Shown here piece by piece: positions 1-5,712 of a stretch of DNA of 6,686 nt. Below the pieces are notes generated by a model. It ran no database searches and was not told where the DNA came from. It was given only the letters and a program-made list of their open reading frames with translations. The position numbers were made by a program, and so were the translations under genes. Position 1 is the stretch's first letter, and each line of letters starts with the position of its first letter. This DNA comes from PNKC01 sp039917655 (GTDB lineage Bacteria; Chloroflexota; Dehalococcoidia; Tepidiformales; Tepidiformaceae), in assembly GCA_039917655.1 (NCBI GenBank), contig JBDSJC010000147.1, forward strand, positions 1 through 6,686, read 5' to 3'.

Positions 1-836
1 TCATTCGCTGGCTCGGCGAGGCCGATTGCCATGACGATGCGGTCGTGGGCGGAAAAGCGGCCAGCCTTAGCCGGCTCGCCGCCGCTCATGCTGTGCCTCC
101 CGGATTCGCCGTGCCAGCGTTGCTCTCGCACCACCAGGACCTGCCGGTCGCGCTCGCCCCGGCGATCAGCGCGGCGTACCGGATGCTGGCCGAGCGGCTG
201 GGCGCAACCGACCCGCGCGTTGCCGTCCGCTCCTCCGCTATCGATGAAGACGGGACAGACTCCTCCTTCGCGGGCCAGCACGATACGTACCTGAACATCT
301 GCGGCGTCGATGCCCTGCTCGATGCGGTGATGCGCTGTGCGCGGTCTGCGGGCTCACCACAGGCGCTCGCCTACCGCTCGCGGCAAGGGCTGCCACTGGA
401 CGACGTGCGCATCGCCGTGCTCGTGCAGTCGCTGGTCCCTGCTGATGTGTCTGCTGTCGTCTTTAGCGCCAACCCGGTAACCGGCAGTCGCGACGAGGTG
501 ATGATCAACGCGAGTTGGGGCCTTGGCGAAAGCATCGTCGGCGGCAGCGTCACGCCAGATACCTTCGTCATCAACAAGGACAACCTTGAACTGGCCTGGC
601 GGGATATTTCGCGCAAGGAACGGATGACGGTGATGACCGCCACAGGCACCGCCGAAATTGATGTGCCAGCCGAGCTCCAGCTCAAGGCCAGCCTGGACGC
701 CGGTCAGGTCCAGGAGTTGGGGGCGCTCGCACTGCGGCTCGAGCGCCTGCTTGGCCACGAAGTCGATATCGAGTGCGCATTTGCCGGGGGCGAGCTGTAT
801 CTCCTCCAATGCCGGCCAATCACCACGCTTCGTTGA
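1..836 (+). CDS. Stand-alone PEP synthase/PPDK-type ATP-binding domain protein (5' end cut by window)
   Basis: The frame is open from base 3 to a TGA at 834-836 (277 visible residues); the true start lies just left of the window, because the N-terminal VGGKAASL motif (visible residues 15-22) normally sits within about 20 residues of the start. Other seen motifs are PPGFAVP (32-38), VRSSAIDEDGTDSSFAGQ (75-92), VLVQ (139-142), SANPVTG (155-161), WGLGE (172-176) and the closing LQCRP (268-272). These define PPDK_N, the ATP-grasp-like domain that pyrophosphorylates a catalytic histidine in PEP synthase, PPDK and rifampicin phosphotransferase. The protein ends where that domain ends, so the swivelling His domain and the PEP/pyruvate or drug-binding domain are absent; full-length relatives have about 750-900 residues. 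The segment between PPGFAVP and VRSS is also shorter than usual. A partner encoded upstream may supply the His domain (inference). Its substrate cannot be read from this part. Confidence 0.85.
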   Translation, partial: IRWLGEADCHDDAVVGGKAASLSRLAAAHAVPPGFAVPALLSHHQDLPVALAPAISAAYRMLAERLGATDPRVAVRSSAIDEDGTDSSFAGQHDTYLNICGVDALLDAVMRCARSAGSPQALAYRSRQGLPLDDVRIAVLVQSLVPADVSAVVFSANPVTGSRDEVMINASWGLGESIVGGSVTPDTFVINKDNLELAWRDISRKERMTVMTATGTAEIDVPAELQLKASLDAGQVQELGALALRLERLLGHEVDIECAFAGGELYLLQCRPITTLR

Positions 837-2278
837 CGGCCACCGGCCTCACCTCCAGCGCCGCGCAGAAAAGCACACCCTCCGGGCGACCGGCGCCGCC
901 AAGCGTCCCCTTGCTGCTCGCGCTCTCGTCGCTCGGTTCGGTGCTTGCGCCGCTCAACTCAACGATGGTGGCCATCGCCCTTCCCGACATTCGCGCGGAG
1001 TTCTCGCTGAGCCATGCGGCGGTCGCCTGGCTGGTCTCGGGCTATCTGATCGCCATGGCGGTGGCGCAGCCGATTGGCGGGCGGTTGGGTGACCAGGTTG
1101 GCCGCGAACGAGTCTATCGCGTCGGGCTCATCGCCTTCCTCGTCTTTTCGGTGGCTGCCGCGCTGGCGCCAACCTTCCTGGCGCTGGTGGTTCTGCGCAT
1201 CGCGCAGGCCGTGTCAGGCGCGATCCTGATACCGAATGGCACGGCGATGCTGCGCACGGAGGCGCCGCCGAACCAGCTCGGGCGGCTGAACGGGATCAAC
1301 GGGTCGGTGATTTCGGTTGCCGCGGCGGTCGGCCCGCTGCTGGGCGCGGCCGTGTTGGAGGTCGGATCCTGGCGATGGATGTTCCCACTCAGCATCCCCA
1401 TCGTGTTGCTTGCACTTCTACTGTTGAGGCGGCTGCACATCGGCGAAGAATCGCGTTCAGTCCGCACGCCGATCGACTGGCTGGGAATGGCGCTTTTCGT
1501 TAGCTTGCTTGTGGTGGTGACCCTCCAACTCAGCGCGATTCGAGACGGCGAAAGCGGTGCGATGGTGACGGCTCGATGGATCGCGGCGGTTGTTGTGGCT
1601 GCGGCGTTCGCGTGGCGCCAACGAGCCTCATCCTCACCTACGGCGGATTGGCGGCTCTTTCGCTCGCGCTCGTTTTCCGGCGCCACGGCCTACGTCTTGC
1701 TTACCAATTTCGCGATGTACACGACCGTCTTGATGATCCCCTTCTTCATCCGCGATGTGCAGGGCAAGGGCTCGCTCACGGCGGGGTTGTTGCTGGCGGC
1801 CATGTCCGCGCTGTTCGCAATCACTTCGCCCCTGGGCGGAAGAGTTGCGGATTCGCGCGGACGGCGGCTGCCATCTCAGCTGGGCGGGCTGATGATGACC
1901 GCCGGCGCGTTGGCGCTATTGGCGGGCTTGCAGAGCGATGTTTCCGGGATCTACCTGGCCGGCTGCCTAGCCCTGCTGGGCGTAGGATTGGGATTGGGAA
2001 CGGGCGCAGCAACCACGGCGGCCGTTGAATCCGCGCCGCCGCGACTGGCCGGCGCCGCGGCGGGCACAAGTTCGATGATGCGCTACATCGGCAGCATCGT
2101 CGGCGCCGGTATTCTCGCCGGTGTGTTAAGCAACAGCTCGGCGGTCCACGCGGGGGTTGGGACGTTCCGGGTACTGGCGCTCGCCATCGCCTGCACAGCG
2201 GCAGTGGGATTTGTGGCGGCAGGGTCTATCCACCGGCGCCCGCCGTCTCATCCCGTACTGGGCCGACTATCGCAATGA
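809..2278 (+). CDS. DHA2-family MFS transporter, 14 transmembrane helices
   Basis: Predicted inner-membrane, proton-driven efflux pump of about 489 residues. Seen: LNSTMVAIALPDI at residues 49-61 in helix 1 (the counterpart of LDxTIVNVALP in DHA2 proteins); motif A, GGRLGDQVGRER, at 90-101 between helices 2 and 3; a motif-C-like GSVISVAAAVGPLLGA at 165-180 in helix 5, then WRWMF at 188-192; and a second motif-A-like loop, GGRVADSRGRR, at 343-353. I count 14 hydrophobic spans. The ATG at 809 overlaps the upstream gene by 28 nt. Alternatives are a GTG at 773 (adds 12 residues) and a TTG at 833 forming a TTGA overlap; none has a strong ribosome binding site, so the start is uncertain, though only a non-conserved tail is affected. 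The overlap suggests translational coupling to the PPDK_N gene. DHA2 members mostly export drugs, but the substrate cannot be predicted. Confidence is high for family, low for start. Confidence 0.92.
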   Translation: MPANHHASLTATGLTSSAAQKSTPSGRPAPPSVPLLLALSSLGSVLAPLNSTMVAIALPDIRAEFSLSHAAVAWLVSGYLIAMAVAQPIGGRLGDQVGRERVYRVGLIAFLVFSVAAALAPTFLALVVLRIAQAVSGAILIPNGTAMLRTEAPPNQLGRLNGINGSVISVAAAVGPLLGAAVLEVGSWRWMFPLSIPIVLLALLLLRRLHIGEESRSVRTPIDWLGMALFVSLLVVVTLQLSAIRDGESGAMVTARWIAAVVVAAAFAWRQRASSSPTADWRLFRSRSFSGATAYVLLTNFAMYTTVLMIPFFIRDVQGKGSLTAGLLLAAMSALFAITSPLGGRVADSRGRRLPSQLGGLMMTAGALALLAGLQSDVSGIYLAGCLALLGVGLGLGTGAATTAAVESAPPRLAGAAAGTSSMMRYIGSIVGAGILAGVLSNSSAVHAGVGTFRVLALAIACTAAVGFVAAGSIHRRPPSHPVLGRLSQ

Positions 2279-2388
2279 CCGGCGTGAGCCAGCGTTTCAT
2301 TCCAACGGTGGGGCGTCGGCTACGCTGGCCGCTTTTCGAATAGTGCCGCGCGCTATCCACTTCCCAGCGGCGAGCGGGACCATCGTAT

Positions 2389-2412
2389 CTGCCACCAGGC
2401 GGTGAGCGGCAG
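2389..2412 (+). terminator. Weak hairpin downstream of the transporter gene
   Basis: CTGCC (2389-2393) pairs with GGCAG (2408-2412), and ACC (2394-2396) with GGT (2401-2403) inside it, leaving an AGGC loop and a GAGC bulge. It lies about 110 nt after the transporter stop. No T-run follows, so it is at best a poor intrinsic terminator and may be chance in GC-rich DNA. Confidence 0.15.
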
Positions 2413-2436
2413 GCTAGGGCGAGCATCATGGCGGAC

Positions 2437-2470
2437 ATGGTGTCAGGAGAGCGGCCGAACTCGACACCAT
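2437..2470. repeat. Perfect 8-bp inverted repeat, ATGGTGTC / GACACCAT
   Basis: The arms are at 2437-2444 and 2463-2470, with 18 bp between them. Centre-to-centre spacing is 26 bp, about two and a half helical turns. It could be an operator half-site pair, a hairpin or chance; no regulator gene is next to it. Confidence 0.3.
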
Positions 2471-2664
2471 CTGGTCGTAGTGATCGACCCCGACGTGGTC
2501 TGCTACTCATCAACGAGCGGTTCGCGGCGAAACCGGCCCTGCCTGGCATGCCTGCTTGAAACGGCCGCACGATGACCGAATCGTGTGCGTCTGACTCGTC
2601 CAGCGACTAGCCCTGCTCCCGCGGAAGCCACGATGTCACGGATGCGGTCAACTAGTTTTACGGG

Positions 2665-2693
2665 TTGTCACCTGCTCGCCCGGGCAGTACGCT
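2665..2693 (+). promoter_or_regulatory. Candidate sigma70-type promoter for the thi operon
   Basis: A -35-like TTGTCA (2665-2670, five of six consensus bases) lies 17 bp before a -10-like TACGCT (2688-2693, three of six). Transcription would start near 2699-2701, at the beginning of the riboswitch P1 helix. That position is what supports the call, since the -10 match is weak. A start slightly further upstream is also possible. The spacer contains a short hairpin (2672-2687). Confidence 0.35.
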
Positions 2694-2697
2694 TCCC

Positions 2698-2786
2698 GCA
2701 TCGTTCGGGGTGGTCGAGGAAATCTTCGGCCTGAGAAATACCCGCCGAACCTGATCCGGATAATGCCGGCGTAGGGAAAGCGATGC
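2698..2786 (+). promoter_or_regulatory. TPP riboswitch aptamer (thi box)
   Basis: All conserved parts are visible. P1 pairs GCATCG (2698-2703) with CGATGC (2781-2786). P2 pairs GGGT (2708-2711) with ACCC (2740-2743). P3 is a short hairpin of about 7-8 bp including G-U pairs, 2712-2719 with 2724-2731, closed by a loop around AAAT. The pyrimidine-sensing TGAGA is at 2732-2736. The diphosphate-sensing side reads CCTGAT (2750-2755), GGATAAT (2758-2764), then GCCGGC and GTAGGGA (2771-2777). It lies about 100 nt before the thiD start, in the same direction, heading a thiamine synthesis operon. Thiamine diphosphate binding normally shuts such genes off. Confidence 0.96.
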
Positions 2787-2829
2787 TTCTTCTGACACCC
2801 TTCTCTTTCAGTTCGCACGCAGTCGAGGC

Positions 2830-2886
2830 CTTGGGCATTCGATAGGCGGCGGTGTTCCTGCCCCGGACGACGGCAGGAGGCCCAAG
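2830..2886 (+). promoter_or_regulatory. SD-sequestering expression platform of the TPP riboswitch
   Basis: Two nested helices can hide the thiD initiation site. The inner one pairs TCCTGCC (2856-2862) with GGCAGGA (2872-2878) around a 9-nt loop. The outer one pairs CTTGGGC (2830-2836) with GCCCAAG (2880-2886). Together they cover all six bases of AGGAGG (2875-2880) and the G of the GTG start. No hairpin followed by a T-run is seen between aptamer and start, so control is probably at translation initiation. The pairings are read from the sequence; their use in the cell is inferred. Confidence 0.6.
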
Positions 2887-3701
2887 TGCAAGTGGTGCTT
2901 ACCGTTTCCGCTTCAGATTCGAGCGGCTGCGCGGGTATGCAGGCCGACATCCGCGCGATCGCGGCGAGCGGTGCCCACGCGGCATGCGTCGTGACCGCGG
3001 TCACTGCCCAGAGTAGCCAACGAGTGCTGGACATCTTTCCCCTACCAGCAGCCATCCTACGGACTCAGTTAGAGGTCGTGTTTGCTGATCTGCGCGTTAC
3101 CGCCGTAAAGAGTGGCGTGCTCGGCTCGGTTGAAGCGGTCGAGGCGCTGGCGCACGTGCTCAGGGCGCACCCCTTGCCATATGTCCTCGACCCGGTGCTC
3201 TCCGCGACCAGCGGCGGCGGCCTCTCGTCGAGCGAAATCGTCTCCGCGATGCGCGAGCGACTCTTCCCACTCGCAACGTTGATCACGCCGAACGCTATCG
3301 AAGCTGCGACGCTGACCGGTATGGCCGTCCGAGACCGTGCGAGCGCGGCGTTTGCCGGGCGGGAACTCGTGCGCTCTGGCTGCGGTGCCGTACTCGTGAA
3401 AGGCGGCCACTTCACCGACGACGTTTGTGTTGACGTGCTCGTCGATAGCCTCGGCGAAACGATCTTCGAAGGCGAGTTCCTACTCAACCCCAATACGCGC
3501 GGTACCGGCTGCACCCTCGCCTCGGCCATAGCCGTGCATCTCGGTAACGGGGCCGCCCTCACGGACGCCGTTGAGCGCGCCCGAGCATTCGTCGCAGGCG
3601 CGATCCACGGCGGTTACGACGTTCGTGGTCGCGGCCCCGTCGATGCCTTTGCCTTCATGCGGAAGGCCGCGGTTCAGGACGAAGCGGGAGTAGGCCGATG
3701 A
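2886..3701 (+). CDS. thiD: Hydroxymethylpyrimidine / phosphomethylpyrimidine kinase ThiD
   Basis: A ribokinase-fold enzyme of 271 residues, normal for ThiD, that phosphorylates HMP and then HMP-P with ATP to give HMP-PP, the pyrimidine substrate of ThiE. Seen: SASDSSGCAGMQADI (residues 8-22; usually GGAGIQADL), TAQSS (40-44), LDPVLSATSGG (101-111), the ITPNAIEA signature (133-140), VLVKGGH (169-175) and GTGCTLASAIA (206-216), whose Cys209 matches the catalytic cysteine of the family. The residue before this motif is Arg (NTRGTGC), where NTHGTGC is common. The GTG start at 2886 is chosen because AGGAGG ends 5 nt upstream and the fold begins at once (VVLTVSASD); no upstream in-frame start is as good. 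It is the first gene of the operon, under the TPP riboswitch, and its TGA overlaps the thiE ATG. No ThiE or TenA domain is fused to it. Confidence 0.95.
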   Translation: MQVVLTVSASDSSGCAGMQADIRAIAASGAHAACVVTAVTAQSSQRVLDIFPLPAAILRTQLEVVFADLRVTAVKSGVLGSVEAVEALAHVLRAHPLPYVLDPVLSATSGGGLSSSEIVSAMRERLFPLATLITPNAIEAATLTGMAVRDRASAAFAGRELVRSGCGAVLVKGGHFTDDVCVDVLVDSLGETIFEGEFLLNPNTRGTGCTLASAIAVHLGNGAALTDAVERARAFVAGAIHGGYDVRGRGPVDAFAFMRKAAVQDEAGVGR

Positions 3702-4351
3702 GCGGGACGATCGGCCGGCTGCACGTGATCACCGATGTCATCTTTCAGACGCGGTACACGCACGGTGAGCTTGCCGCGCTGGCGGTGACCGGTGGCGCTG
3801 ACGTCATCCAGTGGCGCGAGAAGCGCCCGTTGACGACGCGTCAGCTGATGGCTGATGCCGCTGCAGTCGCCGAGGCTTGCGAATCCACAGGCGCGCTGGC
3901 GATCATCGACGACCGCGCCGACGTCGCCGCCGCCGTCGGCGCGAGAGGGCTGCACCTGGGCGCTCACGACCTGCCCGTCGCCGTAGCACGCGAACTGCTC
4001 GGCGAGGATTGCGTGATTGGCGGAACCGCGAATAGCCTCGCCGAGGCGCGCAAAGTGTGGCGCACGCCGATCGATTACATCGGCGTGGGCCCGATCTTCG
4101 GGACAGCCTCAAAGGCGCACCCCGCGCCGGTGATGGGGTTGGTGACGCTCGCTGCTATCGTCGCCGAGAGTCCCGTCCCCGTCATCGCGATCGGCAACGT
4201 CACGGCTGACTGGGTGGAGGACGTCCTCGAAACCGGCGCCTACGGCGTCGCCGTGCTTTCGGGCCTCACCTGCGCCGCCGATCCGACGGCTGCCGCACGC
4301 ATTTATTGGGACCGCATCCAGCGGTGGTTCGCGAGGAGGGGCGAGGTATGA
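3698..4351 (+). CDS. thiE: Thiamine phosphate synthase ThiE, with unusual active-site residues
   Basis: A TIM-barrel protein of 217 residues, the usual ThiE length. The family joins HMP-PP and thiazole phosphate carboxylate into thiamine phosphate. Seen: LHVITD (8-13), QWREK (38-42), IIDDRADVAAAVGARGLHLG (69-88), GHVF-like GVGPIFGTASK (129-139), PVIAIG (161-166) and YGVAVLSG (182-189). The T-x-S-K loop with an extended segment favours ThiE over TenI, as does the missing TenI histidine (GTANS at 109-113, where TenI has SVHS). Departures from typical ThiE are D71 for the N of the ND pair, A89 for the Q of HLGQ, TAN for STH, and GNV for GGI (166-168). It may be a divergent ThiE or a specialised paralogue, as a second ThiE-like gene follows thiG. 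Start: ATGA overlap with thiD, with GGGAG 7 nt upstream. Confidence 0.86.
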   Translation: MSGTIGRLHVITDVIFQTRYTHGELAALAVTGGADVIQWREKRPLTTRQLMADAAAVAEACESTGALAIIDDRADVAAAVGARGLHLGAHDLPVAVARELLGEDCVIGGTANSLAEARKVWRTPIDYIGVGPIFGTASKAHPAPVMGLVTLAAIVAESPVPVIAIGNVTADWVEDVLETGAYGVAVLSGLTCAADPTAAARIYWDRIQRWFARRGEV

Positions 4352-5508
4352 GGATCAACGGGCACAGCGACCTCGTCGTCATCGGCGGCGGCATGGTGGG
4401 CCTCTCGGTCGCCTACGAGGCCGCGAGCCGAGGACTGAAGGTCGCCGTCGTCGAGCGCGACAGGGTCGCCGGTGGCGCGGGTCACGCCGCCGCCGGGATG
4501 CTCGCTCCGGCGTCCGAAGCCGAGGCTTGTGACCAAGCCCTCACCGACTTCGCACTCGACAGCTGCGGTCGCTACCCCGAGTTCGTCGCCCGCCTCGAGC
4601 GCGATTCCGGCCTTGGCTGCGGCTATCGGAAGGAAGGCTCGCTGCTCGTCGCGCTGAATCGCGACCATGCGGAGGAATTTGACCGACTGGCCGCCTTCCA
4701 GCGCCGCTTCGGCCTGCACGTCGAGCTGCTTTCGGCCGCGGAGGTCCTGGATCGCGAACCTGCAGTCAGCTCGAAAGCCGTCGGCGGCCTCTTCGCGCCG
4801 GACGACCGCCAGGTCGATCCCCGGCGGCTGCAGCGAGCGCTGGTCGCGGGGATCCGGCGCGTCGGCGGGACCATCGTCCAGCACGCGCGCGTCACGAGTG
4901 TCGACACGGCTGGCGACCGGGTGACCGGGGTCACGTTCATGCGTGCCGGAGAGCAACACGCATTCGCCGCCGGTTCAATCGTATTGGCAGCCGGCGCCTG
5001 GATCGCCGGCCTTCCCGTCGCCGCCGCGCGATCGCTCCCGATGCGCCCGATCAAGGGCCAGATCCTTCGCCTGCACGGTCGGCCGCTCGTCTCCCACGTG
5101 CTCCGTACGCCCGAGGTGTACATCGTGCCGAGGGAGAGCGGCGAACTCGTGGTCGGCGCCACCGCGGAAGACATGGGATTCGACGAACGCCGCACGGCCG
5201 GCGCCGCCTTCGAGCTCCTGCGCGAGTCGTTCCGCCTCCTGCCTGGCATCGCTGAGCTCGACGTGTCCGAGCACACCGTCGGCTTTCGGCCGGCGCTTCG
5301 CGACGCCCTCCCGGCGATCGGTCCCATCGGCCCGCGAGGCCTGTTCGCCGCTACCGGCCACTACAGGCACGGCGTCATGCTCTCACCCGCGACCGCCATG
5401 TTGCTCATCGACTGGATCGTCTCGGGTACCGTTTCGCCGCTGCTCGTCCCGTTCGAACCATCCCGGTTCGCGCAGTCGGCATCGCCGGTGCGAGGAGGTA
5501 TGCGATGA
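4348..5508 (+). CDS. thiO: Glycine oxidase ThiO (FAD-dependent)
   Basis: A 386-residue D-amino-acid-oxidase-type flavoenzyme. ThiO oxidises glycine to iminoglycine, the amine donor for thiazole formation by ThiG. Seen: N-terminal Rossmann motif VVIGGGMVGLSVAYE (10-24) ending in the acidic VVERD (34-38), the flavin-contact stretch HAAAGMLAP (46-54), VLAAGAW (212-218), YIVPR (258-262), VGATAEDMGF (269-278) and the C-terminal GFRPALRDALPAIGP (312-326) with FAATGHYRHGVMLSPATA (333-350). The Arg residues in YIVPR and GFRP fit the glycine-carboxylate-binding region of the family. The ATG at 4348 is chosen over an in-frame upstream start at 4306: it has AGGAGG at 4334-4339, forms an ATGA with the thiE stop, and puts the FAD motif at the usual distance. 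Neighbours thiS and thiG support ThiO over other FAD oxidases. Confidence 0.94.
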   Translation: MRINGHSDLVVIGGGMVGLSVAYEAASRGLKVAVVERDRVAGGAGHAAAGMLAPASEAEACDQALTDFALDSCGRYPEFVARLERDSGLGCGYRKEGSLLVALNRDHAEEFDRLAAFQRRFGLHVELLSAAEVLDREPAVSSKAVGGLFAPDDRQVDPRRLQRALVAGIRRVGGTIVQHARVTSVDTAGDRVTGVTFMRAGEQHAFAAGSIVLAAGAWIAGLPVAAARSLPMRPIKGQILRLHGRPLVSHVLRTPEVYIVPRESGELVVGATAEDMGFDERRTAGAAFELLRESFRLLPGIAELDVSEHTVGFRPALRDALPAIGPIGPRGLFAATGHYRHGVMLSPATAMLLIDWIVSGTVSPLLVPFEPSRFAQSASPVRGGMR

Positions 5509-5711
5509 AAGTTGCCGTCAACGGCACCGTCCAGGACTTCGAGAATCCGCCGAAGCTGCTCGACATCCTCGAGGCATCGGTCGGCCCCGGCGCCCCGCCA
5601 GGCGTCGCCATCGCGATCAACGGCGAGGTCGTGCGCCGGGCGAACTGGCCCAACGTCCGTCTCGCCGAGGGCGACGAGGTGGAAATCGTCAAGGCAACGC
5701 AAGGAGGCTGA
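5505..5711 (+). CDS. thiS: Sulfur carrier protein ThiS
   Basis: A 68-residue ubiquitin-like protein starting VAVNG and ending KATQGG. The C-terminal Gly67-Gly68 is the hallmark: the last glycine is adenylated, then thiocarboxylated, and ThiG takes its sulfur for the thiazole. The middle shows AIAINGEVV (35-43) and LAEGDEVEIVKA (53-64), the usual ThiS strands; length matches E. coli ThiS (66). It starts inside the thiO stop (ATGA) with AGGAGG at 5493-5498, 6 nt upstream. Its last codons, CAA GGA GGC, carry the Shine-Dalgarno of thiG. The activating enzyme ThiF is not in this window. Confidence 0.96.
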   Translation: MKVAVNGTVQDFENPPKLLDILEASVGPGAPPGVAIAINGEVVRRANWPNVRLAEGDEVEIVKATQGG

Positions 5712-5712
5712 G

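Larger units (their letters stand above)
2279..2664. other. Intergenic stretch with no supported gene
   Basis: About 390 bp between the transporter stop and the candidate thi promoter. Open frames here on either strand show no recognisable motif, have no good ribosome binding site and mostly run into the transporter gene antisense. The only structure I see is two weak hairpins, listed separately. It may contain decayed coding sequence or regulatory DNA; nothing in it can be assigned. Confidence 0.6.

Noticed and set aside
2275..2343. 22-codon frame starting in an ATGA overlap with the transporter stop
   Set aside because: No ribosome binding site of note and no recognisable sequence; such overlaps arise easily by chance. 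Worth noting only if conserved in relatives.
2226..2570. Antisense open frame of about 114 codons over the transporter 3' end and the intergenic region
   Set aside because: Arg/Pro-rich translation typical of a shadow frame in GC-rich DNA, no domain motif, and half of it lies over a confident gene. A short HYDQMV reading in another reverse frame recalled Tn3 transposases but did not extend, so I do not call a transposon remnant.
2648..3055. Antisense open frame over the riboswitch and the thiD start
   Set aside because: The DNA is fully explained by the + strand aptamer and thiD; the translation has no recognisable motif.
3903..4112. Arg-rich antisense frame ending in a long Arg run inside thiE
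   Set aside because: It is the complement of the GCC/GTC-rich codons around thiE residues 70-84, a composition effect.
4306..4347. In-frame upstream start for thiO adding 14 residues
   Set aside because: It would place extra residues before the FAD motif and lacks a good ribosome binding site, whereas 4348 has AGGAGG and an ATGA overlap with thiE.
5450..5475. GTTCGAAC-like stretch resembling a tRNA T-loop
   Set aside because: It lies inside thiO, and no acceptor or anticodon arm can be formed around it.
5512..5712. ThiG frame open upstream across thiS, suggesting a longer or fused protein
   Set aside because: The extension is thiS read in the wrong frame (Arg/Ser-rich). Both genes have proper starts, stops and ribosome binding sites.
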